DNA of 64,000 bases from Anaerolineales bacterium. GTDB lineage: Bacteria > Chloroflexota > Anaerolineae > Anaerolineales > UBA11579. Shown here in pieces: positions 1 through 7,953 of the stretch (positions are counted from its first letter, which is position 1; each line of letters opens with the position of its first letter). The DNA lies in contig JAHBVC010000001.1 in assembly GCA_019637755.1 (NCBI GenBank), positions 1,206,480-1,270,479 on the forward strand. The letters run 5' to 3'. Below the pieces are notes generated by a model that was not told the DNA's origin, did no database searches, and saw only the letters and a program-made list of their open reading frames with translations. The translations under genes were made by a program, and so were the position numbers.

Positions 1-342
1 GTCTACGAACCGGCCAAGGCGCGTAAATTTTTGCAGATGTTGGCCGACAGCGGCCAGCCGCTGCAAAAACCGCTATTGGTGGGCGTGCTACCTTTGTTTA
101 GCGCGCGCCACAGCACCTTCTTGAACAATGAAGTGCCAGGCATCTCCATTCCAGAAAGCATCCATGCGCGCATTGAGAAAGCCGGCGATAAGGAGCAGAC
201 CGCGGCGGAAGGCATCAAGATCGCGGCCGAGATCATCGAAGAAATTAAAGAATGGGGACAGGGCGTGTACCTGATGCCACCCTTCAGCCGCTACGACCTG
301 GCGGCCGAGCTGATAGACAAAATAAGAGCTAGCGATCGCTAG
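1..342 (+). CDS. metF: methylenetetrahydrofolate reductase, C-terminal part (5' truncated by window)
   Basis: Only the last 113 codons are present; the reading frame is open from base 1. The residues 'GVLPLFSARHSTFLNNEVPG', then 'ISIPES' and near the end 'GVYLMPPFSRYDL', match the C-terminal part of the TIM-barrel flavoprotein that reduces 5,10-methylene-THF to 5-methyl-THF. In Firmicutes and Chloroflexota this domain is often fused behind a homocysteine S-methyltransferase domain, which would lie outside the window if present. The TAG stop at 340-342 lies inside a palindromic terminator. The gene converges on pheT. Confidence 0.85.
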   Translation, partial: VYEPAKARKFLQMLADSGQPLQKPLLVGVLPLFSARHSTFLNNEVPGISIPESIHARIEKAGDKEQTAAEGIKIAAEIIEEIKEWGQGVYLMPPFSRYDLAAELIDKIRASDR

Positions 343-354
343 CTCTTATTTTTT
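321..354. terminator. bidirectional intrinsic terminator, 30-bp perfect palindrome
   Basis: Bases 321-350 form a perfect 30-bp palindrome (15 bp per arm, centre GCGATCGC) followed by a T run at 350-355 on the plus strand. An A-rich stretch precedes it, giving U residues for the minus transcript. It separates the converging metF and pheT genes, and the metF stop codon is inside the right arm. Confidence 0.85.
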
Positions 355-378
355 ATACGTGTGATGTATTGTTTCGCG

Positions 379-2907
379 TCAGGCACGCAACTGGGCGCCC
401 AGCTCCTGCGTGATGCGGCGGATGATGCGATCACGCAGCTTGGCCACTTCATCATCAGTGAGCGTGCGCTCCGCATGCTGGTAGGTGAGCTGATAGGCCA
501 GGCTCTTCTTGCCCGCACCGATCTTATCACCACGGAAGACGTCAAACAGCGTCACCGCGGCCAGCAGGCTGCCACCCGTTTGGGCGATCATCGCCTCGAC
601 CTTACCGGCCGGCAAACTCTCGTCTACCACCACGGCCAAATCTTCGATCACCGGCGGGTATTGCGGTACGGGGCGCGAGTCGAAGCGCTCGGGCACCAAC
701 TCGCCCAGCACATCGAGATTGAGCGTGATGGCTTGCAGGGTGTGTGCGCCCAGATCGTACTGGCTTTGTACCTGCGGGTGCAGCTCGCCGAAGACGGCCA
801 GCTGGCGCTCGCCGGCCAGCACGCGGGCGCACTTGCCCGGGTGGAAGCTGGGATGCTCGCCCGGTTCATATTTCAGGTTGTGCAGGCCCAGGCCTGCCAA
901 TAGCTCAGTGACAACACCCTTGGCGGCGTAGAAATCATAGGCGGCGCTGTCTGCAGCCTGCCAATCGGCGGGCTGCTGCTGGCCGCCGAGGATCACGACC
1001 AGGCGCTGAAGCTCATCTGGCAGCGTTTCTTCGGAGGCATGGAACACCGGCCCGACTTCAAACAGGGCAATACGCTGGCGCAACCGTGCGTTGCGCTCGG
1101 CAATCTCCAGCACCGAGGCGAGCAGGCTCTTGCGCAGCACGGTACGCTCCTGCGAGATGATGTTGGCGAGCTTGACGTAGGGCTTATCATCCGGCGGGGT
1201 GCCGGGTGGCAAGCGGCGCGCCTCGATCTCGGGAGCGGTCAGGCGATAGGTCATCACTTCCTGAATGCCCATGCGCGCCAGCAGATCCTTGATGCGCTCC
1301 TCCAATTCCAGCTTGGGGTTGCCGTGCTGCGGTGGCAGCGGGTCTGCCAGGCGCGTGGCGGGGATGTTGTCGTAGCCGTAGATACGCGCCACTTCTTCCA
1401 TCACGTTAGCCTTGCCCACTACGCCCGTTTCAATGTCGAGACGGTGATCGGGCACGGTGACCTGCAAGCCATCGCCTTGCGGCGCAACCTCAAAGCCGAG
1501 CTGAGTGAGGATCTTGCTCATCGCTTCATTGCTGAGCGCAACACCCAGCCAACGCTTGGCATCCGCGGGGCTGATCTGGACCTGCACCACTTCAGCGGGC
1601 TGGGGGTATTCGTCTACTAAGCCAGCATCCACCACCCCACCCGACCATTGGCGCATGAGCTCTAGGCCGCGGCTGACGCCGCGCGGCGCCATGGCAGGGT
1701 GCACACCGCGCGAGAAACGATAGGCGGCCTCAGACGACATGCGCTGGGCGACCAGCGTCTTGCGCACATTGATGAAGTTCCACGCCGCGCCTTCCAGCAG
1801 CACGTTACGTGTGGTTTCGGTGACTTCGGATTCGAGGCCGCCCATGATGCCGCCGATGGACAGCGAGCCGGCGGTATCGCACACCAGCACGGTGAAATCA
1901 TCCAGCCTGTGTTCCACGCCATCCAGCGTGGTGAGCGTTTCGCCCTGTTTAGCTGGGCGCGTGATGATGGTGGGCGGCTTGCCGCCGGCGCGCTGCACGA
2001 GCACGTCGTAATCGAAGGCGTGCAATGGCTCGCCGAGCTCGAGCATGGCGTAATTGGTGGCATCCACAATGTTGTTGATCGGGCGCATGCCCGCCAGGCG
2101 CAGGCGCTGCTGCACCCAATCTGGGCTAGGCTTGATCTCTACGTTGCGCAGCATACCGAGCACAAAGCGCGGGTTGAGCTCACTGTCCTGGATGTCAATC
2201 TTGACCGCGCCATCGATCTTAGGGCCATCCGCCTGCACATCAGTGGGCATGGGCTTGAGAGCGCGGCCGGTGAGGGCAGCAATCTCGCGCGCCACGCCGT
2301 AGATATTGGCATCACGCGCAATGTTGGGCGTGATAGCAATGGTGAGCACCGCATCGCCGAGCAGGTCAGCCAGCGGCGCACCGGGCTTGGCATCCGCGGG
2401 CAGGAAGATGATGCCCTCATGTTCCTCGGAAATGCCCAGCTCTTTGGCGGAGCACACCATCGAGTACGAATCCACGCCGCGGATCTTGGTGCGCTTCAGC
2501 ACCGTCTTGTGCATGCCTTCCTGGTGGCCGTCATAGATCTCAGCGCCTTCTTTGGCATAGGCCACTTTGAGGGGCGGCTTGAGCTCGCCTTTGTCTTTGT
2601 AGTCATACAGGTTCGGCGCACCCGTGAGCACGGTGTGCTCCTGCTCGCCATCGAAGAGACGGCACAACACGAGGCGATCGGCGTTGGGGTGTGGGCCGAC
2701 CTCGCGAACCTCGGCGACCACCAGCTTCTCAGGATCCCAGGAAAGGCCGCTGACCTTGGTCTGCTGCAAGCCACTGGGCATAGGCAGGCCGATGTAGTGA
2801 ATCTCTTCGACCTCGAGGCCGGCCACCGTTAAGGTGTGAGCTAATTCCTCGAGATTAATGCCCTCAAGATCAACAAAATCTTTGAGCCAGGAAAGGGGCG
2901 TTTTCAT
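379..2907 (-). CDS. pheT: phenylalanine--tRNA ligase beta subunit
   Basis: An 842-residue protein with the full PheT layout. It has the N-terminal 'MKTPLSWLKDFVDLE' segment and an EMAP/OB tRNA-binding region around residues 60-190 ('PHPNADRLVLCRL'). The B3/B4 editing region around 280-310 includes 'NNIVDATNYAMLELGEPLHA', and the C-terminal anticodon-binding (FDX-ACB) domain ends in 'RTLTDDEVAKLRDRII'. It forms the heterotetramer with PheS. Its ATG directly follows the TAA of pheS with no gap, so the two are translationally coupled under the upstream T-box. Length is in the normal range (about 800 aa). Confidence 0.97.
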   Translation of the reverse strand: MKTPLSWLKDFVDLEGINLEELAHTLTVAGLEVEEIHYIGLPMPSGLQQTKVSGLSWDPEKLVVAEVREVGPHPNADRLVLCRLFDGEQEHTVLTGAPNLYDYKDKGELKPPLKVAYAKEGAEIYDGHQEGMHKTVLKRTKIRGVDSYSMVCSAKELGISEEHEGIIFLPADAKPGAPLADLLGDAVLTIAITPNIARDANIYGVAREIAALTGRALKPMPTDVQADGPKIDGAVKIDIQDSELNPRFVLGMLRNVEIKPSPDWVQQRLRLAGMRPINNIVDATNYAMLELGEPLHAFDYDVLVQRAGGKPPTIITRPAKQGETLTTLDGVEHRLDDFTVLVCDTAGSLSIGGIMGGLESEVTETTRNVLLEGAAWNFINVRKTLVAQRMSSEAAYRFSRGVHPAMAPRGVSRGLELMRQWSGGVVDAGLVDEYPQPAEVVQVQISPADAKRWLGVALSNEAMSKILTQLGFEVAPQGDGLQVTVPDHRLDIETGVVGKANVMEEVARIYGYDNIPATRLADPLPPQHGNPKLELEERIKDLLARMGIQEVMTYRLTAPEIEARRLPPGTPPDDKPYVKLANIISQERTVLRKSLLASVLEIAERNARLRQRIALFEVGPVFHASEETLPDELQRLVVILGGQQQPADWQAADSAAYDFYAAKGVVTELLAGLGLHNLKYEPGEHPSFHPGKCARVLAGERQLAVFGELHPQVQSQYDLGAHTLQAITLNLDVLGELVPERFDSRPVPQYPPVIEDLAVVVDESLPAGKVEAMIAQTGGSLLAAVTLFDVFRGDKIGAGKKSLAYQLTYQHAERTLTDDEVAKLRDRIIRRITQELGAQLRA

Positions 2908-3960
2908 TTAGAACTGCTCCAAAAAGCGCATGTCATTGCGCCAGAAATAGCGAATGTCTTCAATACGGTAGCGCAGCATCGTCAGGCGTTCTGGCCCCAT
3001 GCCGAAGGCGAAGCCAGAATACTTCTCAGGGTCGTAACCGCCGTTGCGCAGCACGTTGGGGTGCACCATGCCGCTGCCCAAGATCTCGAGCCAGCCGCTG
3101 TGCTTGCACACCGAGCAGCCTTTGCCGCCACACACGAAGCACTCCACATCCATCTCGGCGCTGGGCTCAGTGAAGGGGAAGTGCGACGCGCGGAAGCGCG
3201 TGCGCACATTGGCGTTGAAGAAGCGCTGGGCAAAATCGGTGAGCGTACCCTTGAGATCACCAAAGGTGATGTTCTCGCCCACGGCCAACCCTTCCACCTG
3301 GGTGAATTGCACCTCGGAACGCGAGGAGACCTGCTCAAAGCGATAGCACATGCCCGGCAGCACGATACGGATCGGCGGCGGGCTGGCAGGGTCCTTGGCG
3401 GCGTATTCACGCATGGCGTGAATTTGCCCAGCGGAGGTGTGGGTGCGCATCAGGGTCGGGTTATCCGGCGCGCCGCCCTCTACATAGAAAGAGTCTTGCA
3501 TTTCACGCGCCGGATGGTTGGGCGGAAAGTTGAGCAGCAGGAAGTTGTACTCATCCGTCTCTACGTCGCGCGAGCGGTAAACCTGAAAGCCCATTTGGGC
3601 AAAGATGGCATTGATGCGGCGCAGGGTCTGCGTGATCGGGTGCAGGCGGCCCAGCGCAATCGAGCGGCCTGGCAGGGTCACGTCCAACTTCTCACTACTG
3701 AGCGCTTGGCGCAGGCGCGCGCCTTCCAGCGCGCTGCGCTTTTCGTCAAAGGCGGCTTCGAGCGCCAGCTTGACCTCGTTGGCTTGTTTGCCGGCCAGCG
3801 GGCGCTCCTCAGCGCTGAGTTGGCCCAGGCCTTTCAGCGCCTGGGTGAGCGCAGCGTTGCGGCCGAGCTGGGCCACCTTCCACTGCTCCAGCGCGTCCAG
3901 ATCCTGCACGGCATTGAGCGCCGCCAGCGCCTGCTCACGTATTGTTTGCAAATTCTCCAT
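2908..3960 (-). CDS. pheS: phenylalanine--tRNA ligase alpha subunit
   Basis: A 350-residue catalytic subunit. The N-terminal coiled coil (about 1-90) is followed by the class II core with motif 2 'FRASHFPFTEPSAEMDV', a CxxC-type insert 'CFVCGGKGCSVCKHSGW' and the motif 3 end 'FAFGMGPERLTMLRY', closing with the family-typical 'NDMRFLEQF'. The start at 3960 was chosen over an upstream in-frame one (4056) because GGAGGA sits 6-7 bases before it. The longer form would run through the terminator of the T-box leader. It activates Phe and charges tRNA-Phe together with PheT. Confidence 0.97.
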   Translation of the reverse strand: MENLQTIREQALAALNAVQDLDALEQWKVAQLGRNAALTQALKGLGQLSAEERPLAGKQANEVKLALEAAFDEKRSALEGARLRQALSSEKLDVTLPGRSIALGRLHPITQTLRRINAIFAQMGFQVYRSRDVETDEYNFLLLNFPPNHPAREMQDSFYVEGGAPDNPTLMRTHTSAGQIHAMREYAAKDPASPPPIRIVLPGMCYRFEQVSSRSEVQFTQVEGLAVGENITFGDLKGTLTDFAQRFFNANVRTRFRASHFPFTEPSAEMDVECFVCGGKGCSVCKHSGWLEILGSGMVHPNVLRNGGYDPEKYSGFAFGMGPERLTMLRYRIEDIRYFWRNDMRFLEQF

Positions 3961-3972
3961 GCGTCTTCCTCC

Positions 3973-4275
3973 AAAAAAAACAAAAAGCTCCAGTCCACTC
4001 AAAGGGACGGGAGCTCCGCGGTACCACCCAAATTGCAGCCGCCGTGCGGCTACCACTCAACCAACGGCCACACAGTGGCCCATGGTTTTCCCGGTATCGT
4101 GGGAGTACGGCTGGCTCTAGTAGCGGCTGCCGGCGGCAGTAGCATTCAAGCGAGCAACTCGAGAGGGAACTTCAGCGCAGGATACTGGGCGGGCTTGCAG
4201 TCTGGGCCACGCCTCCCTGAACAGTACGGAACTACGCTTACTTTCCTCTGTCAACGTTGTGTATTCGTGATGTGC
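3973..4275 (-). ncRNA. T-box leader RNA of pheST
   Basis: This is the roughly 300-nt untranslated leader between the promoter and pheS. The diagnostic T-box sequence AATTTGGGTGGTACCGCGG is read on the minus strand at 4034-4016. It is followed immediately by a terminator: AGCTCC/GGAGCT with inner GTCC/GGAC pairs (4015-3986), then runs of T. A TTC (Phe) triplet lies at 4169-4167 in a stem-I-like context and is the likely specifier codon. In the T-box family, uncharged tRNA-Phe stabilises the antiterminator and allows read-through into pheS-pheT. The exact stem I boundary is a guess. Confidence 0.93.
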
Positions 4276-4279
4276 GCCT

Positions 4280-4307
4280 ATTATGCGCCAAAGAAACGCA
4301 ATGTCAA
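4280..4307 (-). promoter_or_regulatory. sigma-70-type promoter of the pheST T-box operon
   Basis: A consensus TTGACA (minus strand, 4307-4302) is followed after 16 bases by CATAAT (4285-4280). The -35 box overlaps the end of the upstream plsC gene. The predicted +1 near 4273 places the whole T-box in the transcript. Confidence 0.8.
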
Positions 4308-5008
4308 GCCACCGCCGCGGCGGGCTGTTCGGCCGCCGGCTGAGCCGCCTGCTCGGCGAGCAGCTCTTTCAAGCGCGGGTGATCGGCATAGTAGCCGCGG
4401 TACTTCTCGGGCAGCATCACCGCAATGCGGCACATGATCTCATCCGTGCCACGTGCCAACTCTTCCTGGCGATTGCCCGGGGTGAAGGGCGGCAAGGTGA
4501 AAGGATCGCCGATGGTGGCGGTGAGCACCGGCTTGCGCAGGTGCAGCCACTCGTTGGCCGAATCCTCGGTGCCGGTGACCGCCATCGGGTAGATCGGCGC
4601 GCCGCTGGAGATCGCCAGGTACGAGGCGCCCTCCTTGGCTTTGAGCATAGCGTGGGTGGGGCTGCGCGTACCTTCAGGGGCCAGGCCAAAGATGCGGCCT
4701 TCCTTCAATGCCTGCAGCGCTTTGCGTAGCGCGTTCATATCCACATGCTCACGGTCAAGCCAGATGCCATCGGCGGCTTTGATGAAGAAGGAGTACAGTG
4801 GATTCTTCTTGTGCTTATCGGCCACCCAACCGGTCAGGTCCGGGCGGCGGATGCACACCAGGCCTAGGGCGGGATCCAGGAAGCCGAGGTGATTAATGGC
4901 AACGATGGCGGCGCCGCGGCGCGGCAGCTTCTCCACCCCCTTGAGGGTGACATCGCACAGGTGCTTGAGCGCAAAATCCACAAAACGAAGTAATCGTGAG
5001 TAATCCAT
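4304..5008 (-). CDS. plsC: 1-acyl-sn-glycerol-3-phosphate acyltransferase (PlsC family)
   Basis: A 234-residue membrane-associated acyltransferase of phospholipid synthesis, transferring an acyl group to the sn-2 position of lysophosphatidic acid. The catalytic NHxxxxD motif is at 39-45 ('NHLGFLD') and the glycerol-phosphate-binding 'PEGTR' block at 111-115. The C-terminus is Ala/Gln-rich and probably disordered. It is divergent from the parvulin gene and ends at the -35 box of the pheS promoter, so it is a single-gene unit. The acyl donor (ACP or CoA) cannot be told from the sequence. Confidence 0.9.
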   Translation of the reverse strand: MDYSRLLRFVDFALKHLCDVTLKGVEKLPRRGAAIVAINHLGFLDPALGLVCIRRPDLTGWVADKHKKNPLYSFFIKAADGIWLDREHVDMNALRKALQALKEGRIFGLAPEGTRSPTHAMLKAKEGASYLAISSGAPIYPMAVTGTEDSANEWLHLRKPVLTATIGDPFTLPPFTPGNRQEELARGTDEIMCRIAVMLPEKYRGYYADHPRLKELLAEQAAQPAAEQPAAAVA

Positions 5009-5077
5009 AGGGAATGTGAGCGCATTTTATCAAGGAAACCACCGCTCACCGAGCCGTTCGTGATAGCGGCGGGCTTG

Positions 5078-5083
5078 TATAAT
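5078..5083 (+). promoter_or_regulatory. -10 box (TATAAT) for the parvulin gene, short or absent leader
   Basis: A perfect TATAAT ends 10 bases before the ATG at 5093, so the predicted transcript starts within a few bases of the start codon. No good -35 is seen (TTCGTG lies at a short 15-base spacing). No Shine-Dalgarno could fit. Confidence 0.45.
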
Positions 5084-5092
5084 CGATGCCTC

Positions 5093-5953
5093 ATGCGAAA
5101 ACTTGTCTTTCTCAGTCTCCTGCTCCTGGCAGCCTGCACCCCCAAATCTCCCACCCCGCAAGCCAGCCTACCAGTTCCCGAAACCGCCACAGCCACCCCG
5201 CAACACAACGTGGCCGTGGTGAATGGCGAAGGCATTCTGGCTGAGAGTTACAACCTCAATATGCGCATGTTCCAGGAAGCGCAGAGCGAAACTGGCACGC
5301 TTCTGGCAACGCAAGAAGCCAAGCAGACGGTGCTGGATGCGCTGGTTGACCGCATGCTGTTGGCCCAGGCCGCCCGCACCGCAGGCTTTGTAGCCGATGA
5401 TGCGCTGCTGGATGAGCGCATCGCCAGCATCACCGAGCAGGCCGGCGGGGCCGACGCCTTTGCCGGCTGGCTGGCTACCTTTGGGCTGACCGAGGCGCAA
5501 TACCGCCAGGAATTGCGCCTGGAGCTGGAAGCCGCGCAACAGGTGGCAGCCCTCAGCGCCGCCGTGCCGGCCAGCGCCGAACAAGTGGAGGCGCGCCAGG
5601 TGCTGTTGCCCGATCAGGCCTCAGCAGAGCGTTTGCTGGCGCAACTGGAAGGCGGGGCCAGCTTTGAGAGCGTGGTGCAGAATAACGACCCACGCCGCCT
5701 GGGCACCTTAGGTTGGTTTCCGCGCGGCTATCTGCTGCAGCCCGAAGTGGAAGACGCCGCCTTTGCGCTGCAGCCCGGGCAGTACAGCCAGGTGATCGAG
5801 AGCGCCCTGGGCTTTCACCTCATCGAGGTGCTGGCCCACGAGCCCGCTCGCCCGCTTAGCCCGCAGGCCTACCGTGTGCTGCAAAGCCAGGCGGTGGCCG
5901 CCTGGCTGGCCGCACAGCGGGCCAACGCGGCGATTGAACTGAGCCTGCCCTAA
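5093..5953 (+). CDS. parvulin-type peptidylprolyl isomerase lipoprotein (PpiC/SurA-like)
   Basis: A 286-residue secreted lipoprotein. The signal peptide 'MRKLVFLSLLLLAAC' carries a lipobox (LAAC) with lipidated Cys15. A SurA/PrsA-like N-terminal helical part follows ('VAVVNGEGILAESYN' and the helices to about 150). A rotamase domain spans about 170-265 ('GASFESVVQ', 'LGWFPRGYL', 'SALGFHLIEVL'). It probably assists folding of exported proteins at the outer face of the membrane, like PrsA. The start at 5093 was chosen over 5060 because the signal peptide begins there and the -10 box lies between them. The usual His at the start of the rotamase domain is replaced ('ARQVLL'). Confidence 0.85.
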   Translation: MRKLVFLSLLLLAACTPKSPTPQASLPVPETATATPQHNVAVVNGEGILAESYNLNMRMFQEAQSETGTLLATQEAKQTVLDALVDRMLLAQAARTAGFVADDALLDERIASITEQAGGADAFAGWLATFGLTEAQYRQELRLELEAAQQVAALSAAVPASAEQVEARQVLLPDQASAERLLAQLEGGASFESVVQNNDPRRLGTLGWFPRGYLLQPEVEDAAFALQPGQYSQVIESALGFHLIEVLAHEPARPLSPQAYRVLQSQAVAAWLAAQRANAAIELSLP

Positions 5954-5988
5954 ACACCCTGCGGGCCGCAGGCGCATATAGAATGCAG

Positions 5989-6005
5989 AGGTGGCCGTGC
6001 CACCT
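5989..6005 (+). promoter_or_regulatory. small hairpin in the leader of the stalk-protein gene
   Basis: AGGTGGC-CGT-GCCACCT is a perfect 7-bp inverted repeat just before the AGGAG of the gene at 6022. A second GC-rich palindrome (CCTGCGG-G-CCGCAGG, 5959-5973) follows the parvulin stop. A TATAGAAT box lies between them. Neither has a T run, so they are not standard terminators; a role in mRNA stability or weak termination is possible. Confidence 0.35.
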
Positions 6006-6021
6006 TGCACCAGGAGCGAAA

Positions 6022-6696
6022 ATGGACGAGTTCGATTTCAAAGAAGAGAAGCCCAAGGGCAGCACACGCACGCTGAGCTCCGCCTTATTGAATCTTGGCA
6101 GCCTGGTAGCCCTACTGGCTACGCTGTGCTCCGGGGGCTTCTTTTGGGAGATCTTCAACAATCCCGATAGCGATTGGAACCCGCTGCCGCCGCTCACCGC
6201 TACCGTAGCCCCCAGCAGCACCGCGGAGCTACCCACCGCCACGCTACAGCCCACGTTGGCGCCGACGCTAGCCCCCAGTGCGACCCCGCAGCCCAGCGCT
6301 ACGCTGCCAGCGCTGATCTACCAATTGCAGGAAGGCAGCCCGGCCTATCTGGAGGCGGCCTTGTTCCGCCCAGAGCAAGCCTGCAACTTCCTGGGCGTGT
6401 TCGGCCTGGTGTTCGGGCTCGACGATAGCTCGCGGCCGGGGATCCGCGTGCAAGTGAGCGGCACGCTGAACGGCCAGCCAGTAGATAAGCTCGGCTTGAC
6501 CGGCGCGGCGATGCAATATGGCGCCGGGGCCTATTACGAAATCCAACTGGCGGATAAGGCGCTGGCTTCAGACAACAGCTTGCAAATCGTCTTGCTGAAC
6601 GAAGCAGGGCTGCCGCTTTCAGCGCCGGTGAGCTTCAGCACGCGCAGTGAATGCAATCAGAATCTGATCATGATCAATTTCCGCGAGCAGCCCTAG
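6022..6696 (+). CDS. single-pass membrane protein with Thr/Pro stalk and external domain, function unknown
   Basis: A 224-residue protein. A short acidic/basic cytoplasmic N-terminus (about 1-22) is followed by a transmembrane helix (about 23-45, 'LNLGSLVALLATLCSGGFF'). A low-complexity Thr/Pro/Ala stalk (about 56-97) leads to a C-terminal domain of about 120 residues with a Cys pair ('EQACNFLGVFG', 'TRSECNQN') that could form a disulfide. The C-terminal domain is probably beta-rich and may bind ligand. The start at 6022 is supported by AGGAGCGAAA before it. The stalk composition is typical of surface proteins in Chloroflexota. No function is assigned. Confidence 0.75.
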   Translation: MDEFDFKEEKPKGSTRTLSSALLNLGSLVALLATLCSGGFFWEIFNNPDSDWNPLPPLTATVAPSSTAELPTATLQPTLAPTLAPSATPQPSATLPALIYQLQEGSPAYLEAALFRPEQACNFLGVFGLVFGLDDSSRPGIRVQVSGTLNGQPVDKLGLTGAAMQYGAGAYYEIQLADKALASDNSLQIVLLNEAGLPLSAPVSFSTRSECNQNLIMINFREQP

Positions 6697-6714
6697 AGGC
6701 TGGTCTGCGAGAGT

Positions 6715-6744
6715 AAAAAAGCCCGGCGTTGCCGGGCTTTTTTT
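6715..6744. terminator. bidirectional intrinsic terminator
   Basis: A-run, GCCCGGC-GTT-GCCGGGC stem-loop and T-run lie between the converging genes ending at 6696 (plus) and 6756 (minus). Confidence 0.92.
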
Positions 6745-6755
6745 GTTGAGGGGGA

Positions 6756-7937
6756 TCAGGCCAGCACGGCGCGCTGCAGCGCGGCGCACACCTGGCTCAC
6801 CTGCGCTTCGGTCATCACGCTGGAGAAGGGCAGCGCCAGGCTGCGCGCCCCCAAGTCCTCGGTGATCGGGAAATCGCCGGGCTGGTAACCAAAACGTTCA
6901 CGCATGTATTTTTGCAAATGGATCGGGGCGAAGTACGGGCGCACCGGGATGTTGGCTTCGGCCAGGCGGGCGATCACGGCCTGGCGGTCGATCTGCGCGG
7001 CCAGGCGCACCACATAGACGAACCAGCTCATGCGCGTGGTGGCTGGCACCACCTGCGGGGTTTCCACCAGTTCAAATTCGCTGAGCTGCTGGGTATACCA
7101 CGCGGCCACCTGGGCACGGCGTGCCATCATTTCATCCAGGCGCTGCAATTGCACCTGGCCGAGGGCGGCGCTCATTTCATTGATGCGATAGTTGTAGCCC
7201 AGGTGGGTGTGCTCCAGCCAGGTATCGCCGACGGCACGGCCCTGATTGCGCAGAGCGCGCATCAGATCCGCAGCGGCGGCGTCATCGGTGACGATCATGC
7301 CGCCTTCGCCGGTGGTCATTTGCTTATTGGGGTAAAAGGCGAACACCGCGCTATGGCCCAAGCGGCCGGCGGAGCGCTGCTTGTACTCGGCGCCTAGCGC
7401 CTCACACGAATCTTCAATGATGTGCAGCTGCTGCGCATCGGCCAGCGCCTGAATGGCATCGTAATCCGCAGGCTGGCCAAACACGTCCACGGCCAGGATC
7501 GCTTTCAGCGGGCGGGCGTTGGCGGCGCCGTGGCGCGGCAACCAGCGCGCCGCAGCCGCGCCGCCCTGCGCCAGATCCTGGGCGGCGGCCTGCAATTGGT
7601 GCACATCGATATTGCCCGTCTGCGGGTCCACATCGACAAAAACGGGAATGGCCTGCTCGAACAGGAGCACGTTGGTGGAGGCTACGAAGGAGAACGGCGT
7701 AGTCAGCACGACATCGGCCGCGCCGATGCCGGCAGCACGCACGCACAGGTGCAGGCCGGCGGTGCCGGAATTCACGGCGATGGCGTGCTGGCTGCCCACA
7801 TAGCTGCGCATGGCCTCTTCAAAGGCGCTGGTATGGGCGCCCATGCTCAGCACGGGCGATTCGAGCACCTGGCGCACCGCCTCGCGTTCAGCCGCGGTCA
7901 GGTCAGGCGAAGACATGGGAATGTGTGGTTGGTTCAT
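6756..7937 (-). CDS. DegT/DnrJ/EryC1/StrS family PLP-dependent sugar aminotransferase
   Basis: A 393-residue fold-type I aminotransferase that adds an amino group to a keto-sugar nucleotide. The PLP lysine is Lys205 in 'FYPNKQMTTGEGG'; the family hallmarks 'AVNSGTAGLHL' (54-64) and 'IIEDSCEALGAEY' (173-185) are present. It is the only aminotransferase in the window and lies 19 kb from the glycan cluster, so it could supply the C4 amino step (PseC-like) that the cluster lacks; that is inference. It is the last gene of a three-gene minus-strand unit. The start at 7937 was chosen over 7997, which would overlap the upstream gene. Confidence 0.88.
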   Translation of the reverse strand: MNQPHIPMSSPDLTAAEREAVRQVLESPVLSMGAHTSAFEEAMRSYVGSQHAIAVNSGTAGLHLCVRAAGIGAADVVLTTPFSFVASTNVLLFEQAIPVFVDVDPQTGNIDVHQLQAAAQDLAQGGAAAARWLPRHGAANARPLKAILAVDVFGQPADYDAIQALADAQQLHIIEDSCEALGAEYKQRSAGRLGHSAVFAFYPNKQMTTGEGGMIVTDDAAAADLMRALRNQGRAVGDTWLEHTHLGYNYRINEMSAALGQVQLQRLDEMMARRAQVAAWYTQQLSEFELVETPQVVPATTRMSWFVYVVRLAAQIDRQAVIARLAEANIPVRPYFAPIHLQKYMRERFGYQPGDFPITEDLGARSLALPFSSVMTEAQVSQVCAALQRAVLA

Positions 7938-7953
7938 CGGCGCGGCGATTATC

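Noticed and set aside
1699-2832. Long plus-strand open frame (377 codons) inside pheT
   Set aside because: Antisense of an unmistakable pheT.
3061-4437. Long plus-strand open frame across pheS and the T-box leader (458 codons)
   Set aside because: Antisense shadow of pheS and of an RNA leader; composition is Arg/His-rich with no family signature.
5959-5973. Terminator after the parvulin gene
   Set aside because: A short GC-rich palindrome without a T run; not enough for an intrinsic terminator.
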